NCBI RefSeq assembly: GCF_001425785.1
Contig: NZ_LMDI01000023.1
Coordinates: forward strand, 227,633-291,632
DNA from: Rhizobacter sp. Root1221
Lineage (GTDB): Bacteria; Pseudomonadota; Gammaproteobacteria; Burkholderiales; Burkholderiaceae_C
Length of the DNA: 64,000 bases
Direction: 5' to 3'
This document shows, in pieces, positions 16,412 to 25,944 of the stretch. The notes beneath the pieces are model-generated. The model searched no databases. It worked only from the letters and a program-made list of their open reading frames with translations, and was not told where the DNA came from. Position 1 is the stretch's first letter; each line of letters opens with the position of its first letter. A program made the translations under genes and the position numbers.

Positions 16412-17066
16412 GTTCAGAGAGCCAGACAGCGAGGTCGGCCACCGAATGGGCCACGTGCAGCGTGGGATACACCTCGAACGTGGCGGGCTCGTGCGCGCCG
16501 TAGCTGACACCGACGCTCGCCGTGCCGGCGTTGCGGGCCATCTCCAGGTCGTGGGTGGTGTCGCCGATCATCAGCGTGCGGTCGGGGTCCACGCCGAACT
16601 CGCGCATCAGCTCGTTGAGCATCAGCGGGCTCGGCTTCGAGGCGGTTTCATCTGCCGTGCGGCTGCCGTCGAACACGCCACGCAACTCGACGGACTCCAG
16701 CGCCTCGTCGAGCCCTCGGCGCGACTTGCCGGTGGCGACCGCGAGCCAGTGGTTGCGGGCCTTGAGCGCCTGCAGCATGGCCACGGTGCCCTCGAACAGC
16801 ACGATCTCGTGCTGGCGGGCGAAGTAATGCTTGCGGTAGCGGTCGCCGAGTTCCGGGTAGCGCTCCCGCGGCAGGCCGGGCGCGGCATGCTGCAGCGCCT
16901 CGACGAGGCCCATGCCGATGACGTAGCTCGCGTCGCGGTCGCTGGGCACGGGCACGCCCATGTCTGCGCAGGCCGACTGGATGCACCGTGCGATCAGCGC
17001 GGTGGAGTCGAATAGCGTGCCATCCCAGTCGAAGGCGATCAGGTCGAATTGGCGGGGGCGGGTCAT
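16404..17066 (-). CDS. HAD-family hydrolase (Gph-like phosphatase)
   Basis: A 220-residue HAD phosphatase. Motif I 'AFDWDGTLFDS' gives the nucleophile Asp12 and acid Asp14, motif II is in 'VATGKSRRG', and motif IV is 'MIGDTTHDLEMA'. The cap domain is of the small helical type seen in phosphoglycolate phosphatase. The ATG at 17066 overlaps the rluC stop as ATGA. The substrate cannot be fixed; phosphoglycolate-like phosphatase is the family default. Confidence 0.9.
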   Translation of the reverse strand: MTRPRQFDLIAFDWDGTLFDSTALIARCIQSACADMGVPVPSDRDASYVIGMGLVEALQHAAPGLPRERYPELGDRYRKHYFARQHEIVLFEGTVAMLQALKARNHWLAVATGKSRRGLDEALESVELRGVFDGSRTADETASKPSPLMLNELMREFGVDPDRTLMIGDTTHDLEMARNAGTASVGVSYGAHEPATFEVYPTLHVAHSVADLAVWLSEHG

Positions 17067-18058
17067 GGTGTCAGCGCTTCCACGAGTTTCTGGCATTCGG
17101 GGGGCAAGGGTGCAGCCAATTCGATCGTCTCGCCAGTGGCAGGGTGATCGAAGCGCAGGCGGCGGGCGTGCAGGAACATCCGGTCGAACCGGTGCCCTGG
17201 CAAGGCCTCGCCTCGGGCGAGCGCCTTGTTGACGGCGAAGTCGCCGTACTTCTCGTCGCCCGCGATCGGATGCCCCTCGTGGGCGAGGTGCACCCGGATC
17301 TGGTGGGTGCGGCCGGTCTTGATGGTCACGTCCAGCAACGTGAACGCCGCGAAGCGGGCGGCCACCCTCACGAGGGTGATGGAGCGGCGGCCGTCGTCGT
17401 GGTCGGCGTCCACGGTGCGCACGCGGCGTTCGCCCTCTGCGGTCAGGAACTTGTGCAGCGGCACGTCGATCACCTTGACCTTCTCGGGCCAGGCGCCATT
17501 GACGAGCGCCGCGTAGGTCTTGCCTGTTTCACGGCTGCGGAACTGTTCCTGCAGCGCCACCAGCGCCGACCGGCGCTTGGCGATCAGCAGCAGGCCCGAT
17601 GTCTCCTTGTCGAGCCGGTGCACCAATTCGAGGAATTTGGCCTGCGGCCGCGCCCGGCGCAACTGCTCGATCACGCCGGAGCTCACCCCGCTGCCGCCGT
17701 GCACGGCCACGCCGGCCGGCTTGTTGACGGCCAGCAGGTGGTCGTCCTCGAACACGACGGGAAATTCACGGGCCGGGGCGGCCGGAACGTCCTCTCGATC
17801 GGCCACGCGCACCGGCGGCACGCGCACCACGTCGCCGAGCGCAAGGCGCGTGTCGGCCGCGGCACGGCCCTTGTTGACACGCACCTCACCCGAGCGGATC
17901 ACCCGGTAGACGTGCGTCTTCGGCACACCCTTCAGGAATTTCAGCAGGAAATTGTCGAGGCGCTGGCCCTCGGAACCCTCGTCCACGACGACGTTCAGGA
18001 CTGCCGGTTTGGCGCTTGCGGGGCCCGGCGGTTTGGCCTCTATAATGCGATGCACCAC
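17063..18058 (-). CDS. rluC: 23S rRNA pseudouridine synthase RluC
   Basis: A 331-residue RsuA/RluA-family enzyme that makes pseudouridines in 23S rRNA. An S4 RNA-binding domain (about 30-85, 'LDNFLLKFLKGVPKTHVYRVI') precedes the catalytic domain with Asp150 in 'HRLDKETSGLLL'. No ATG lies before the S4 domain, so a GTG at 18056-18058 (or the adjacent GTG at 18055) is the most likely start and agrees with relatives that have about 20 residues before the 'LNVVV' strand. It is divergent from rne, the arrangement known in other proteobacteria, and a TATAAT box on the opposite strand lies inside its first codons. Confidence 0.88.
   Translation of the reverse strand: MVHRIIEAKPPGPASAKPAVLNVVVDEGSEGQRLDNFLLKFLKGVPKTHVYRVIRSGEVRVNKGRAAADTRLALGDVVRVPPVRVADREDVPAAPAREFPVVFEDDHLLAVNKPAGVAVHGGSGVSSGVIEQLRRARPQAKFLELVHRLDKETSGLLLIAKRRSALVALQEQFRSRETGKTYAALVNGAWPEKVKVIDVPLHKFLTAEGERRVRTVDADHDDGRRSITLVRVAARFAAFTLLDVTIKTGRTHQIRVHLAHEGHPIAGDEKYGDFAVNKALARGEALPGHRFDRMFLHARRLRFDHPATGETIELAAPLPPECQKLVEALTP
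18041..18046 (+). promoter_or_regulatory. Candidate -10 box (TATAAT) for the rne transcript
   Basis: A perfect TATAAT lies on the plus strand just inside the 5' end of rluC. The upstream -35 is poor, with only GC-rich sequence at 17-19 bp. If used, transcription would start near 18053 and give rne a leader of about 590 nt. Confidence 0.45.
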
Positions 18059-18642
18059 GTTATCGTCGTAAGTGTTTGATTTTCCAGAGTTTAACGTCGC
18101 ACCTGCGGCGTAACGCGGCGGCCGGAGAGTAATCCGGCCACAAGGTGATGCAACGTGCCCGGTGCGCGACAGGCCCTGTCCCCATGTGACAAGGCGGCGC
18201 GAGGCCCGGCACGGCAGAGAAACAAGAACGAACCCCTGCAAAAAGGTTTTCAGGCGGTAGACATCGGACCCGAGACAACACCGAAGTACGGTGGCGGCTC
18301 AGCAACAAAGGTTCCGGCGTCTGCCACCCGCGTCCAAAGAATAAAGCGGATGAAGTTCCCGGCCCCCACCCCACCCTGCCCCACGCGCTACCCGCGCGCA
18401 GGCAGCGCCGTGGGCGGCCCCGGAGCCGCGGCCTCGCGGCCCGCTTTGCCTTCCACCACGCATGCGCCAACGCTGCCCGAACGGCCGATCGACTGATCGG
18501 CACCACGTTCAGACAGTCCAGGGCGATTCCTTCCGGTTCAGCAACGTTTCTCGTGCATCGATCCGTCGCCCCTGACTGACCTCGGGGGCGACATGTTGAT
18601 GGTTGCCGTGTCCCGCTCCGCGGGTGCGGCCAAGGAGTGCAC
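18052..18642 (+). promoter_or_regulatory. Long 5' leader of rne with hairpins
   Basis: No credible coding frame occupies the 584 bp between the rluC start and rne. At least two clean hairpins are visible: GGCCGGA/TCCGGCC at 18120-18126 and 18133-18139, and GTCGCCCC/GGGGCGAC at 18565-18572 and 18585-18592, about 50 bp before the start codon. In E. coli a 361-nt structured leader lets RNase E cut its own mRNA and autoregulate. A similar role here is inference from size, position and hairpins. Confidence 0.5.
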
Positions 18643-21600
18643 ATGAAACGCATGCTGATCAATGCGACGCAGGCAGAAGAACGCCGGCTCGCGATCGTCG
18701 ATGGCCAGAAGCTGCTCGACTTCGAGACCGAAATCGAAGGCCGGGAACAACGCAAGGGCAACATCTACAAGGCCGTCGTGACCCGCGTCGAGCCATCGCT
18801 CGAAGCCTGTTTCGTCGACTACGGCGAAGACCGCCACGGCTTCCTGCCGTTCAAGGAGATCTCGCGCAACTACTTCCGTGACGGCGTGGACGTGCGCAAC
18901 GCGCGCATCCAGGACGCCATCAAGGAAGGCGACCAGCTGCTCGTGCAGGTCGAAAAGGAAGAGCGCGGCAACAAGGGCGCCGCCCTCACCACGTTCGTGT
19001 CGCTGGCCGGCCGTTACCTGGTGCTGATGCCCAACAACCCGCGTGGGGGCGGTGTGTCGCGCCGCATCGAGGGCGAGGACCGCGAGGAACTCAAGGAAAA
19101 CCTCGACCAGCTCGAGTACCCGAAGGGCATGAGCCTGATCGCCCGCACCGCCGGCATCGGCCGCACCGCGGTCGAGCTGCAGTGGGACCTGAATTACATG
19201 CTCACCCTGTGGAAGGCCATCGATGGCGCCGCACAGGCGGGCAAGGGTGCGTTCCTGATCTACCAGGAATCGTCCCTCGTGATCCGTGCCATCCGTGACT
19301 ACTTCACCGCGGACGTGGGCGAGATCCTGATCGACACCGACGACATCTACGACCAGGCCCAGCAGTTCATGAGCCACGTGATGCCGGAATCGGCATCGAA
19401 GGTGAAGCGCTACCGCGACGATGCGCCGCTGTTCAGCCGCTTCCAGATCGAACACCAGATCGAAACCGCGTTCTCGCGCACGGTGAACCTGCCGTCCGGC
19501 GGCGCCATCGTGATCGACCACACCGAAGCGCTCGTGTCGGTCGACGTCAACTCGGCCCGCTCCACGCGCGGCAGCGACATCGAGGAAACGGCCACCCGCA
19601 CGAACCTCGAAGCCGCCGATGAAATCGCGCGCCAGATGCGCCTGCGCGACTTGGGCGGCCTCATCGTCGTCGACTTCATCGACATGGAAGAGTCGAAGAA
19701 CCGCCGCGACGTCGAGAACCGCCTGCGCGACGCACTGCGCCAGGATCGCGCCCGTGTGCAGTTCAGCTCCATCAGCAAGTTCGGCCTGCTCGAACTGAGC
19801 CGCCAGCGTCTGCGCCCGGCCCTCTCCGAAGGCAGCCACATCACCTGCCCGCGCTGCAACGGCACCGGCCACATCCGCGACACCGAATCCAGCGCGCTGC
19901 AGATCCTGCGCATGGTGCAGGAAGAGTCGATGAAGGAGAACACCGCCGCCGTGCACGTGCAGGTGCCGGTGGAAGTGACCTCGTTCCTGCTGAACGAGAA
20001 GCGCACCGAAATCGCCAAGATCGAGCTGAAGCAGCGCATCACCGTGTTGCTCGTGCCGAACAAGCACCTCGACACCCCGAACTACCGCCTCGAGCGCCTG
20101 CGCCACGACGATCCGCGCCTCGAGAACCTGCAGGTCAGCTACTCGATGATCGAGGAGCCGGACGACGAAGTCGGCATCACCCGCCGCGAGAAGTTCAAGG
20201 CCAAGCAGGAACCGGTCATCAAGGGCATCCTGCCCGACACGCCGGCTCCCGTGGCCGTGCCGAAACCCGAAGCTGCCCCCGTCGCTGCAGCGCCCGTGGT
20301 GGCGCCCGCCCCCGTGGCGGCCGCACCCGCCCCGAGCGGCGGCTTCTTCGGCTGGCTGAAGAACCTGTTCGGTGGCGCAGCCGCCCCGGCACCGGTCGCA
20401 GCCCCGGCCGAGGCGCCGGCTGTCGAAACCAAGGAAGGCCGTGGCGATCGCGGTGACCGCAGTGGTCGTGGCAACCGTGGCAACGGCCGCGGCGGCCGTG
20501 ATGGCAAACGCGACGGCGAACCGCGTGGTGAACGTGGTGAACGAGGCGAGCGCGGCCCGCGTGGCGACCGCGGTGAACAACGCGGGGGCGAACGTTCGGA
20601 AGCCCGTGGCGAGCGTGGTGGTGAAGGTCGTGAAGGCCGCAATGCCCGCCGCGGCGAGCGCACCGACGCACCGGTCGAAGCCGGCGCCGAAACCGCGCGT
20701 CCGCCGCGTGGTGAACGTGGTGAGCGCAGCGAACGCGGTGACCGCGGCCGTGGCCAGGAAGCCCGCGCCGACGGCGCACCCGCCCAGCGCGAAGAAGGCC
20801 GTGGCGAGCGTGGTGAACGGGGCGAAGGCCGCCGTGGTCCGCGCCAGGACCGTGAGGTCCGTGCCAACGCACCGGTCGAAACCGGCGCCGAGGAAGCCGT
20901 GCAGGCCCGCGCCTTTGTCGACACCGTGCCAGGCGGCGACACGCCCGAAGCCGGCGCCGAGACCGGTGAACGCACCGGCCGCCGCCGCAACCGCCGTGGC
21001 GGCCGCGGTGGCCGCGACCGCGACGACACACGTGGCGCCGATGGCACCACCGACGCCGTGGCCGACGCTGATGACACCCAGGCCGTGGCCGGCCTCGTGC
21101 CGGTGGCCGCGGGCACCGATGCCGAACTGGCACCGTCCAATGCAGTCGACGCCGCCCCGGTGACGGGCGAAGACGGTGTGGCCTCGGAACCGGGTGAACG
21201 CGAAGGCCGCCGCCGCAACCGCGGCCGGGGACGTGACCGCCAGCGCCGTGGTGAAGAAGGCGCGGAAGGCCAGCAGGCCACGCTGGAATCCACCGGTGAC
21301 GTGGCTGCCGACCTGACCCGCCCTGTCGAGGTTGCCACCGAAGCCGCAGCCGACACCGTGGCCACCGCCCCGGTGGCTGTCGTGGCCGAAGCCCCCGCCC
21401 CCACGCCGGTACTGGTCGCTGCACCAGCCCCCGCGGTGGCAGAGGCTGCGCCGGCACCCGTGCCCGCACCGGCCCCTGTGCCGGTGGCCGCCGCGCCCGT
21501 CGCGGCACCGGCACCGGCCGCCTACGCGCTGCCCATCGGTGAACTGGAAGCCGTGGCCGAACAGCATGGCCTTCAGTGGGTGAACTCCGACGCGGACAAG

Positions 21601-21756
21601 ATCCGCGCCGCGCAGATCGCCATCGCCAACGAGCCGAAACCAGCTCACGTGCCGCGCGAGATCAAGCCGGTGGTGTTGGCCGACGACGGCCCGCTGGTGC
21701 TGGTCGAGACCCGCAAGGACCTGTCGCAGGTGCGCCTGCCGTTCGAGACGAACTGA
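18643..21756 (+). CDS. rne: Ribonuclease E
   Basis: A 1037-residue endoribonuclease, the scaffold of the RNA degradosome. The N-terminal catalytic half holds an S1 domain (about 35-120), metal-binding Asp301 and Asp344 (equivalent to E. coli 303 and 346) and the Zn-link Cys402-x2-Cys405. After residue 520 it becomes disordered. An Ala/Pro stretch is followed by a short amphipathic 'GGFFGWLKNLFGG' segment likely to bind the membrane, then a long Arg/Gly/Glu-rich region with many RGER-like repeats, an Ala/Pro/Val stretch and a conserved C-terminal tail. AAGGAG sits 5 bp before the ATG at 18643; the in-frame GTG at 18637 is inside that ribosome site. It is followed by a strong terminator. Confidence 0.96.
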   Translation: MKRMLINATQAEERRLAIVDGQKLLDFETEIEGREQRKGNIYKAVVTRVEPSLEACFVDYGEDRHGFLPFKEISRNYFRDGVDVRNARIQDAIKEGDQLLVQVEKEERGNKGAALTTFVSLAGRYLVLMPNNPRGGGVSRRIEGEDREELKENLDQLEYPKGMSLIARTAGIGRTAVELQWDLNYMLTLWKAIDGAAQAGKGAFLIYQESSLVIRAIRDYFTADVGEILIDTDDIYDQAQQFMSHVMPESASKVKRYRDDAPLFSRFQIEHQIETAFSRTVNLPSGGAIVIDHTEALVSVDVNSARSTRGSDIEETATRTNLEAADEIARQMRLRDLGGLIVVDFIDMEESKNRRDVENRLRDALRQDRARVQFSSISKFGLLELSRQRLRPALSEGSHITCPRCNGTGHIRDTESSALQILRMVQEESMKENTAAVHVQVPVEVTSFLLNEKRTEIAKIELKQRITVLLVPNKHLDTPNYRLERLRHDDPRLENLQVSYSMIEEPDDEVGITRREKFKAKQEPVIKGILPDTPAPVAVPKPEAAPVAAAPVVAPAPVAAAPAPSGGFFGWLKNLFGGAAAPAPVAAPAEAPAVETKEGRGDRGDRSGRGNRGNGRGGRDGKRDGEPRGERGERGERGPRGDRGEQRGGERSEARGERGGEGREGRNARRGERTDAPVEAGAETARPPRGERGERSERGDRGRGQEARADGAPAQREEGRGERGERGEGRRGPRQDREVRANAPVETGAEEAVQARAFVDTVPGGDTPEAGAETGERTGRRRNRRGGRGGRDRDDTRGADGTTDAVADADDTQAVAGLVPVAAGTDAELAPSNAVDAAPVTGEDGVASEPGEREGRRRNRGRGRDRQRRGEEGAEGQQATLESTGDVAADLTRPVEVATEAAADTVATAPVAVVAEAPAPTPVLVAAPAPAVAEAAPAPVPAPAPVPVAAAPVAAPAPAAYALPIGELEAVAEQHGLQWVNSDADKIRAAQIAIANEPKPAHVPREIKPVVLADDGPLVLVETRKDLSQVRLPFETN

Positions 21757-21774
21757 CGCCTGGCAGGGTCAAGG

Positions 21775-21802
21775 AACGGCGCGCTTTGGCGCGCCGTTTT
21801 TC
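21775..21802 (+). terminator. Rho-independent terminator of rne
   Basis: ACGGCGCGC and GCGCGCCGT (21776-21784 and 21789-21797) form a perfect 9-bp stem with a 4-nt loop, followed directly by five T residues. It lies 19 bp after the rne stop. Confidence 0.9.
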
Positions 21803-21852
21803 ATGGAGGAGGCAGGAAGCCGGGCAGCAGCGGCGCCGCCGGTGGGCTCAGC

Positions 21853-22779
21853 TCAGCGGCCGAAGGTGCGCTTCAGCGCGTCCCAGAGGATCGGTGGCGC
21901 AAGGCTGCGCGCCATCTCGCGCGCACGCTCCTGCGGCTTCACGATCAGGAATTGGGTGGACTGCGGCGCCTTGTTGGCTTCCGCGGTCCGGATGTGGCTG
22001 CTGTAGTAGTACGTGGACAGCGAACGCCGCGTGCGGCCCTCGGGCAGCTTCATGGGCTCGGGATGGCCGTGGAAGCTTTCGGGCCCGTGGCACAGCACCA
22101 CCACCCGGTTGAAATCAGGCTGGATGCTCGCGACGGCGTGCTTCTGGTGCTTGTCCCAGAGTTCGAGCGCCCCACCCCAGGCCGGATCCCAGTCCTTGTT
22201 GAGGTACGTCATCATGGCCATCTCGTTGTTCAGGCCGGTCTGGTGATGGCGGTCGAAATCGCGGTGGATGCCAAAGCGGCCCCCGTTGCGTGATTCGTGC
22301 AGGCCGCCGGCGTGCAACTGGGCATCGGCGATCAGCGGTGGTGTCTGCATCAAGTGAGCCATCAGGTCGACGAACCAGCCCGAATTGGCGATGCTGAAGT
22401 ACAGCGTGGACGCCGGCCCGAACGGCAGCGTGGGCGGCGACCGGAAGATCTTCTGGTGGCGGCTCGTCCACTCCGTCCACTCGGGCGACGACAGCACCTC
22501 GAATTCCTCGCTGGCCAGCTCCAGCAGCACCGGGTTGAACCAACCCACCTCGCTCAGGTGCCGGAACGGCTGGGCCTGGGCCACGCGGTCGCGGACCTTC
22601 TGGATGTACTGCCGGTCGAACAGTTTCGGATCGACCAGGTCGCCGAGGCCAAGGGTCCTGCCGCGAATCGACACGGTGTCCGCAGCGGTGAAATGCCGGT
22701 ACGGGTTGTTGATGACGGCGGGGGCTGCGGTGATCACGGTAACGTCGTCGGAAAGGGTTTCAAAAAGCAATGCGAACAC
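21853..22779 (-). CDS. 2-oxoglutarate/Fe(II)-dependent oxygenase (prolyl-4-hydroxylase-like)
   Basis: A 308-residue non-heme iron oxygenase. The iron triad is visible as His172-x-Asp174 ('GIHRDFDRH') and His237 ('SFHGHPEP'), and 'RTRRSLSTYYY' provides the 2-oxoglutarate-binding arginine. This fits the prolyl-4-hydroxylase-like superfamily with a sugar- or protein-directed subtype. An N-terminal region of about 125 residues is family-specific. The gene stands alone between the rne terminator and nagZ (49 bp away). The substrate is unknown; hydroxylation of a protein or of a surface glycan component is possible. Confidence 0.83.
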   Translation of the reverse strand: MFALLFETLSDDVTVITAAPAVINNPYRHFTAADTVSIRGRTLGLGDLVDPKLFDRQYIQKVRDRVAQAQPFRHLSEVGWFNPVLLELASEEFEVLSSPEWTEWTSRHQKIFRSPPTLPFGPASTLYFSIANSGWFVDLMAHLMQTPPLIADAQLHAGGLHESRNGGRFGIHRDFDRHHQTGLNNEMAMMTYLNKDWDPAWGGALELWDKHQKHAVASIQPDFNRVVVLCHGPESFHGHPEPMKLPEGRTRRSLSTYYYSSHIRTAEANKAPQSTQFLIVKPQERAREMARSLAPPILWDALKRTFGR

Positions 22780-22828
22780 GCCGCTGCAGCAAGGATCGAA
22801 CCAGCTGCTGCACCGCAGCGTGAAAAAA

Positions 22829-23911
22829 TCACGGCAGCCGCTCCAGCGCGCGTTGGTAGGCAGGATGATGCATCAACGTGTCCCACGTCAGGGGCGCCGA
22901 TTGCGGCAGCAGCGCAACCCGACGGGCCTCGCTGTCCGGGTCGGCCGCCCAGCTGCCGTGCGCGAGCCCTGCCTCAAGGCCATCGAGCAGTTCGTCCACC
23001 GCCCGGCCATCACCCAGCGACTGGTTGCACAGCAGCACCAGGTCACAGCCGGCGTTCAGGGCCACGGTGGCGGCGTGGGCGTATGGCACCACGGTGCCGT
23101 CGATGCGGCGCGCACCTTCCATGCTCAAGTCGTCGCTGAACACAGCGCCGGTGAAACCCAGTTGCAATCGAAGGATGTCCTTCAGCCAGCGAGCGGAAAA
23201 TCCTGCCGGCCTGTTATCGACTTTCGGGTAAATCACGTGTGCGGGCATCACGCTCGCCAGACTGGTGCTCAGCCACTCATAGGGCCGCGCATCGTCAGAG
23301 AGAATGGCCTTCAGCGCACGTTTGTCGACCGGGACGTCGGTGTGGCTGTCGGCCTTCACGAACCCGTGCCCCGGGTAATGTTTACCGCAGTTGGCCATGC
23401 CGGACAGCAGCAGGCCGTGCATCAGGCTCTTGGCCAGCACCGTGGTGACCCGGGCGTCGCGGTGGAACGCCCGGTCGCCGATGACGCCGGATGCGCCGTG
23501 GTCCAGGTCGAGCACGGGTGTGAACGCCAGGTCGACCCCGCACGCACGCAGCTCGGCACCCAGCACGTACCCGGCGGCCGTGGCAGCGTCAGTGGCGGTC
23601 AGTGCGCCCGTACCCGCCCCGGCAGACCCGTCGTGGTGCCACAGCTCGCCCAGCGCCCGCATAGGGGGCAAGTGGGTGAAGCCATCGGTGCGAAAGCGCT
23701 GCACCCGCCCGCCCTCGTGGTCCACGCAGATCAGCACGTCCGGCCGCACCGACTTGATCTCGTTGGTGAGTTCCACGAGTTGGCCGCGGTCCACCCAGTT
23801 GCGGGCGAAAAGGATCAGGCCGCCCGTGAGCGGGTGCTGGAGGCGGCGGCGGTCATCGGCGTTGAGCGTGGTGCCCGCGATGTCGAGGACAACGGGTGCG
23901 TGTTGGGTCAT
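22829..23911 (-). CDS. nagZ: Beta-N-acetylhexosaminidase NagZ (GH3)
   Basis: A 360-residue cytoplasmic GH3 enzyme that removes GlcNAc from anhydro-muropeptides during peptidoglycan recycling. The family motif '[16 protein letters not shown]' carries the conserved Lys-His and the His/Asp of the mobile catalytic loop, and the nucleophile Asp lies in '[11 protein letters not shown]'. The start overlaps the acpS stop as ATGA. It is the last gene of the lepA to nagZ minus-strand run. Confidence 0.95.
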   Translation of the reverse strand: MTQHAPVVLDIAGTTLNADDRRRLQHPLTGGLILFARNWVDRGQLVELTNEIKSVRPDVLICVDHEGGRVQRFRTDGFTHLPPMRALGELWHHDGSAGAGTGALTATDAATAAGYVLGAELRACGVDLAFTPVLDLDHGASGVIGDRAFHRDARVTTVLAKSLMHGLLLSGMANCGKHYPGHGFVKADSHTDVPVDKRALKAILSDDARPYEWLSTSLASVMPAHVIYPKVDNRPAGFSARWLKDILRLQLGFTGAVFSDDLSMEGARRIDGTVVPYAHAATVALNAGCDLVLLCNQSLGDGRAVDELLDGLEAGLAHGSWAADPDSEARRVALLPQSAPLTWDTLMHHPAYQRALERLP

Positions 23912-24324
23912 GATCGGTCTTCTCGTTGTGATTCGGTGGTTTCCACCACCACGAAGCTGGCAGCGTAGTCCTGTTCGTCGGTGACGGTCACATGGGCCAC
24001 CAGGCGGCGCGCGGCGAACCAGTGGGCCAACGCACCATGCAGGCGGATCTCGGGTTTGCCGCTCGCGGCGTTGAGGATCTCGCAGGCGCGCCAGGTCATC
24101 GGCATGTGCATGCCGAGCCCGATGGCCTTGGAAAACGCCTCCTTCGCCGAGAAGCGGCTCGCGAGGTAGCTCAACCCCCGTGCCGCCACACGCGACCGGC
24201 GTGCGTGGAACACGGTGATCTCGTTCGGGCCGAGCACCTTCTCGGCGAAGCGGTCACCGCGCCGTTCCAGCGACGCGGCGATGCGCCGGATGTCACAAAG
24301 GTCGGTGCCGACGCCGTAGATCAT
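23908..24324 (-). CDS. acpS: Holo-[acyl-carrier-protein] synthase
   Basis: A 138-residue phosphopantetheinyl transferase that activates acyl carrier protein. Mg-binding residues are visible in '[14 protein letters not shown]' (Asp8) and '[14 protein letters not shown]' (Glu near 57). The ATG at 24322-24324 overlaps the pdxJ stop as ATGA. The pdxJ-acpS pairing is common in proteobacteria. Its substrate gene acpP is about 13 kb away in this window. Confidence 0.95.
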   Translation of the reverse strand: MIYGVGTDLCDIRRIAASLERRGDRFAEKVLGPNEITVFHARRSRVAARGLSYLASRFSAKEAFSKAIGLGMHMPMTWRACEILNAASGKPEIRLHGALAHWFAARRLVAHVTVTDEQDYAASFVVVETTESQREDRS

Positions 24325-25118
24325 GCGTTGCCCTCGCGCACGCACTGAAGGTAGTGGCGCACGGTGTCGGCCAGGCCGAATTCGAGCGCATCACCCACCA
24401 GCGCATGGCCGATCGACACCTCTTGCACACCCGGCACCCCTTTCAGGAAGGCGGTGAGGTTGTCCAGGCTGAGGTCGTGGCCAGCGTTCACACCCAGCCC
24501 CTCGCGCCACGCGGCGCGTGCGGTTTCGGCAAACGCCGGCAGCACGGTGTCGAGCCGGCCGTCGGCAAACGCCCGGGCGTACGACTCGGTGTAGAGCTCG
24601 ACGCGGTCGGCGCCCACGGCCCGCGCCGCAGCCATGGCCTCGGGCACCGGGTCCATGAACAGGCTGACGCGGGCGCCCAGTGCGCGCACCTCGGCGATCA
24701 GCGGTACGAGCCGCTCAGCGTCTTCGGGAAAGCGCCAACCGTGGTCGGAGGTGGACTGTTCGACGCTGTCGGGCACGAGCGTGCACTGGTGCAGCGGCAG
24801 GCCCCGGGCCACCACCTCGCGGGCCAGGTCGAGCAGGTTGTGGAACGGGTTGCCTTCGATGTTGAATTCGGCACCTGGCCATGCCTTGAGCAACCCGGCG
24901 AGGTCGAATACGTCGTGGGGGCGAATGTGGCGTTCGTCGGGGCGGGGGTGCACCGTGATGCCGTCGGCCCCCGCCTCGAGGCAGAGCGTGGCCGCGCGCA
25001 CCACGCTCGGCACACCGAGCGTGCGCGTGTTGCGCAGCAGCGCGACCTTGTTGACGTTGACCGACAAGGCCGTGCCGGCACGCTGGAGGTCGGACCCGCG
25101 GGTCATCAATGGGTTCAT
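24321..25118 (-). CDS. pdxJ: Pyridoxine 5'-phosphate synthase
   Basis: A 265-residue TIM-barrel enzyme that condenses 3-amino-2-oxopropyl phosphate with deoxyxylulose phosphate in vitamin B6 synthesis. '[15 protein letters not shown]', '[15 protein letters not shown]' with the catalytic His, 'FNIEGNP' and the C-terminal '[16 protein letters not shown]' phosphate site are all present. An ATG at 25116-25118 was chosen; a GTG at 25148 would overlap recO by 20 bp and a further ATG lies at 25106. None of these has a strong ribosome site. Confidence 0.94.
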   Translation of the reverse strand: MNPLMTRGSDLQRAGTALSVNVNKVALLRNTRTLGVPSVVRAATLCLEAGADGITVHPRPDERHIRPHDVFDLAGLLKAWPGAEFNIEGNPFHNLLDLAREVVARGLPLHQCTLVPDSVEQSTSDHGWRFPEDAERLVPLIAEVRALGARVSLFMDPVPEAMAAARAVGADRVELYTESYARAFADGRLDTVLPAFAETARAAWREGLGVNAGHDLSLDNLTAFLKGVPGVQEVSIGHALVGDALEFGLADTVRHYLQCVREGNA

Positions 25119-25128
25119 GGCAGGGGGC

Positions 25129-25932
25129 TCAGCCGAGGGTTTGGACACCGATCATCACCTGGCGCGTGCGAAGCACGTGCGAACCCAGATGATAGTGAAG
25201 CAGGGCCCGCACTTGCGAGCGCAACGCGGGCAAAACCCTGCCACACGCGAGCTGCAGCGCGGGGATGCTGCCGTGGATCAACGCCGCCTGCAGGTCGATC
25301 CACGCGGCACCGGAAATCGGTGTGTCGCTGGCACGTGCGGGCGACAGCCCCACCTCGGGCAGCAGCACGTAGCCCTGGTCGAGCGCGACCGACGCCTGGG
25401 TCGACGTGACCACGGTCAGGTCGGGCAACACACCGAGCCGCAGCAGCAGCGTCAGCTCGAACGCACGCAAGGCCGATTGGCCAGCCGTGTCGTCCGGCAG
25501 CGCAAGCGCCGGCAGCGTGGCCGCATAGGCATCGAACAGTTCCGGGTGGTGGTCCTGCCGGCCGAGCAGCTTCATCAGCAGCTCGTTGAGGTAGAAACCG
25601 CTGAACAGCGCGGCGCCTGTCAGCATGGCGGCGCCCCCGCCCCACTCGGCAGTGCGCAACGTGCGCACCTCGCCGGAGGTGTCGGCGCCTCCACTGTCAT
25701 CGGACTTGGGCGGCTTGCCCAGCGTGACGTTCAGGCGCTGGAACGGCAGCAGCACCGGCCGCAGTTGCGAGTAGGGCCGCTTGGCCCCCTTGGCCACAAC
25801 GGGCAGGCGCCCCAGCTCGCGCGTGAACAGGTCGAGCACGACACTCGACTCGCTCCAGTCGTACCGGTGCAGCACATAGGCCGTCAGCACGGACGCGGTG
25901 CGCACCGGGCGCACTGCTCGCGGGCCGCTCAC
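25129..25932 (-). CDS. recO: DNA repair protein RecO
   Basis: A 267-residue recombination mediator that loads RecA with RecR and anneals SSB-coated DNA. The N-terminal OB fold is seen in 'AYVLHRYDWSESSVVLDLFTRELGRLPVVAKGAKR', followed by the helical core with 'SGFYLNELLMKLLGRQD'. The start is a GTG at 25930-25932, 12 bp after era. The four-cysteine zinc site of some RecO proteins is absent, as in many betaproteobacteria. Confidence 0.93.
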   Translation of the reverse strand: MSGPRAVRPVRTASVLTAYVLHRYDWSESSVVLDLFTRELGRLPVVAKGAKRPYSQLRPVLLPFQRLNVTLGKPPKSDDSGGADTSGEVRTLRTAEWGGGAAMLTGAALFSGFYLNELLMKLLGRQDHHPELFDAYAATLPALALPDDTAGQSALRAFELTLLLRLGVLPDLTVVTSTQASVALDQGYVLLPEVGLSPARASDTPISGAAWIDLQAALIHGSIPALQLACGRVLPALRSQVRALLHYHLGSHVLRTRQVMIGVQTLG

Positions 25933-25944
25933 GCTGGCGACCGC

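Noticed and set aside
18538-21648. A 1036-codon open frame on the minus strand opposite rne
   Set aside because: It is a shadow of the GC-rich, repetitive rne coding strand. It has a low-complexity Gly/His/Arg composition and no domain, while rne shows all catalytic residues.
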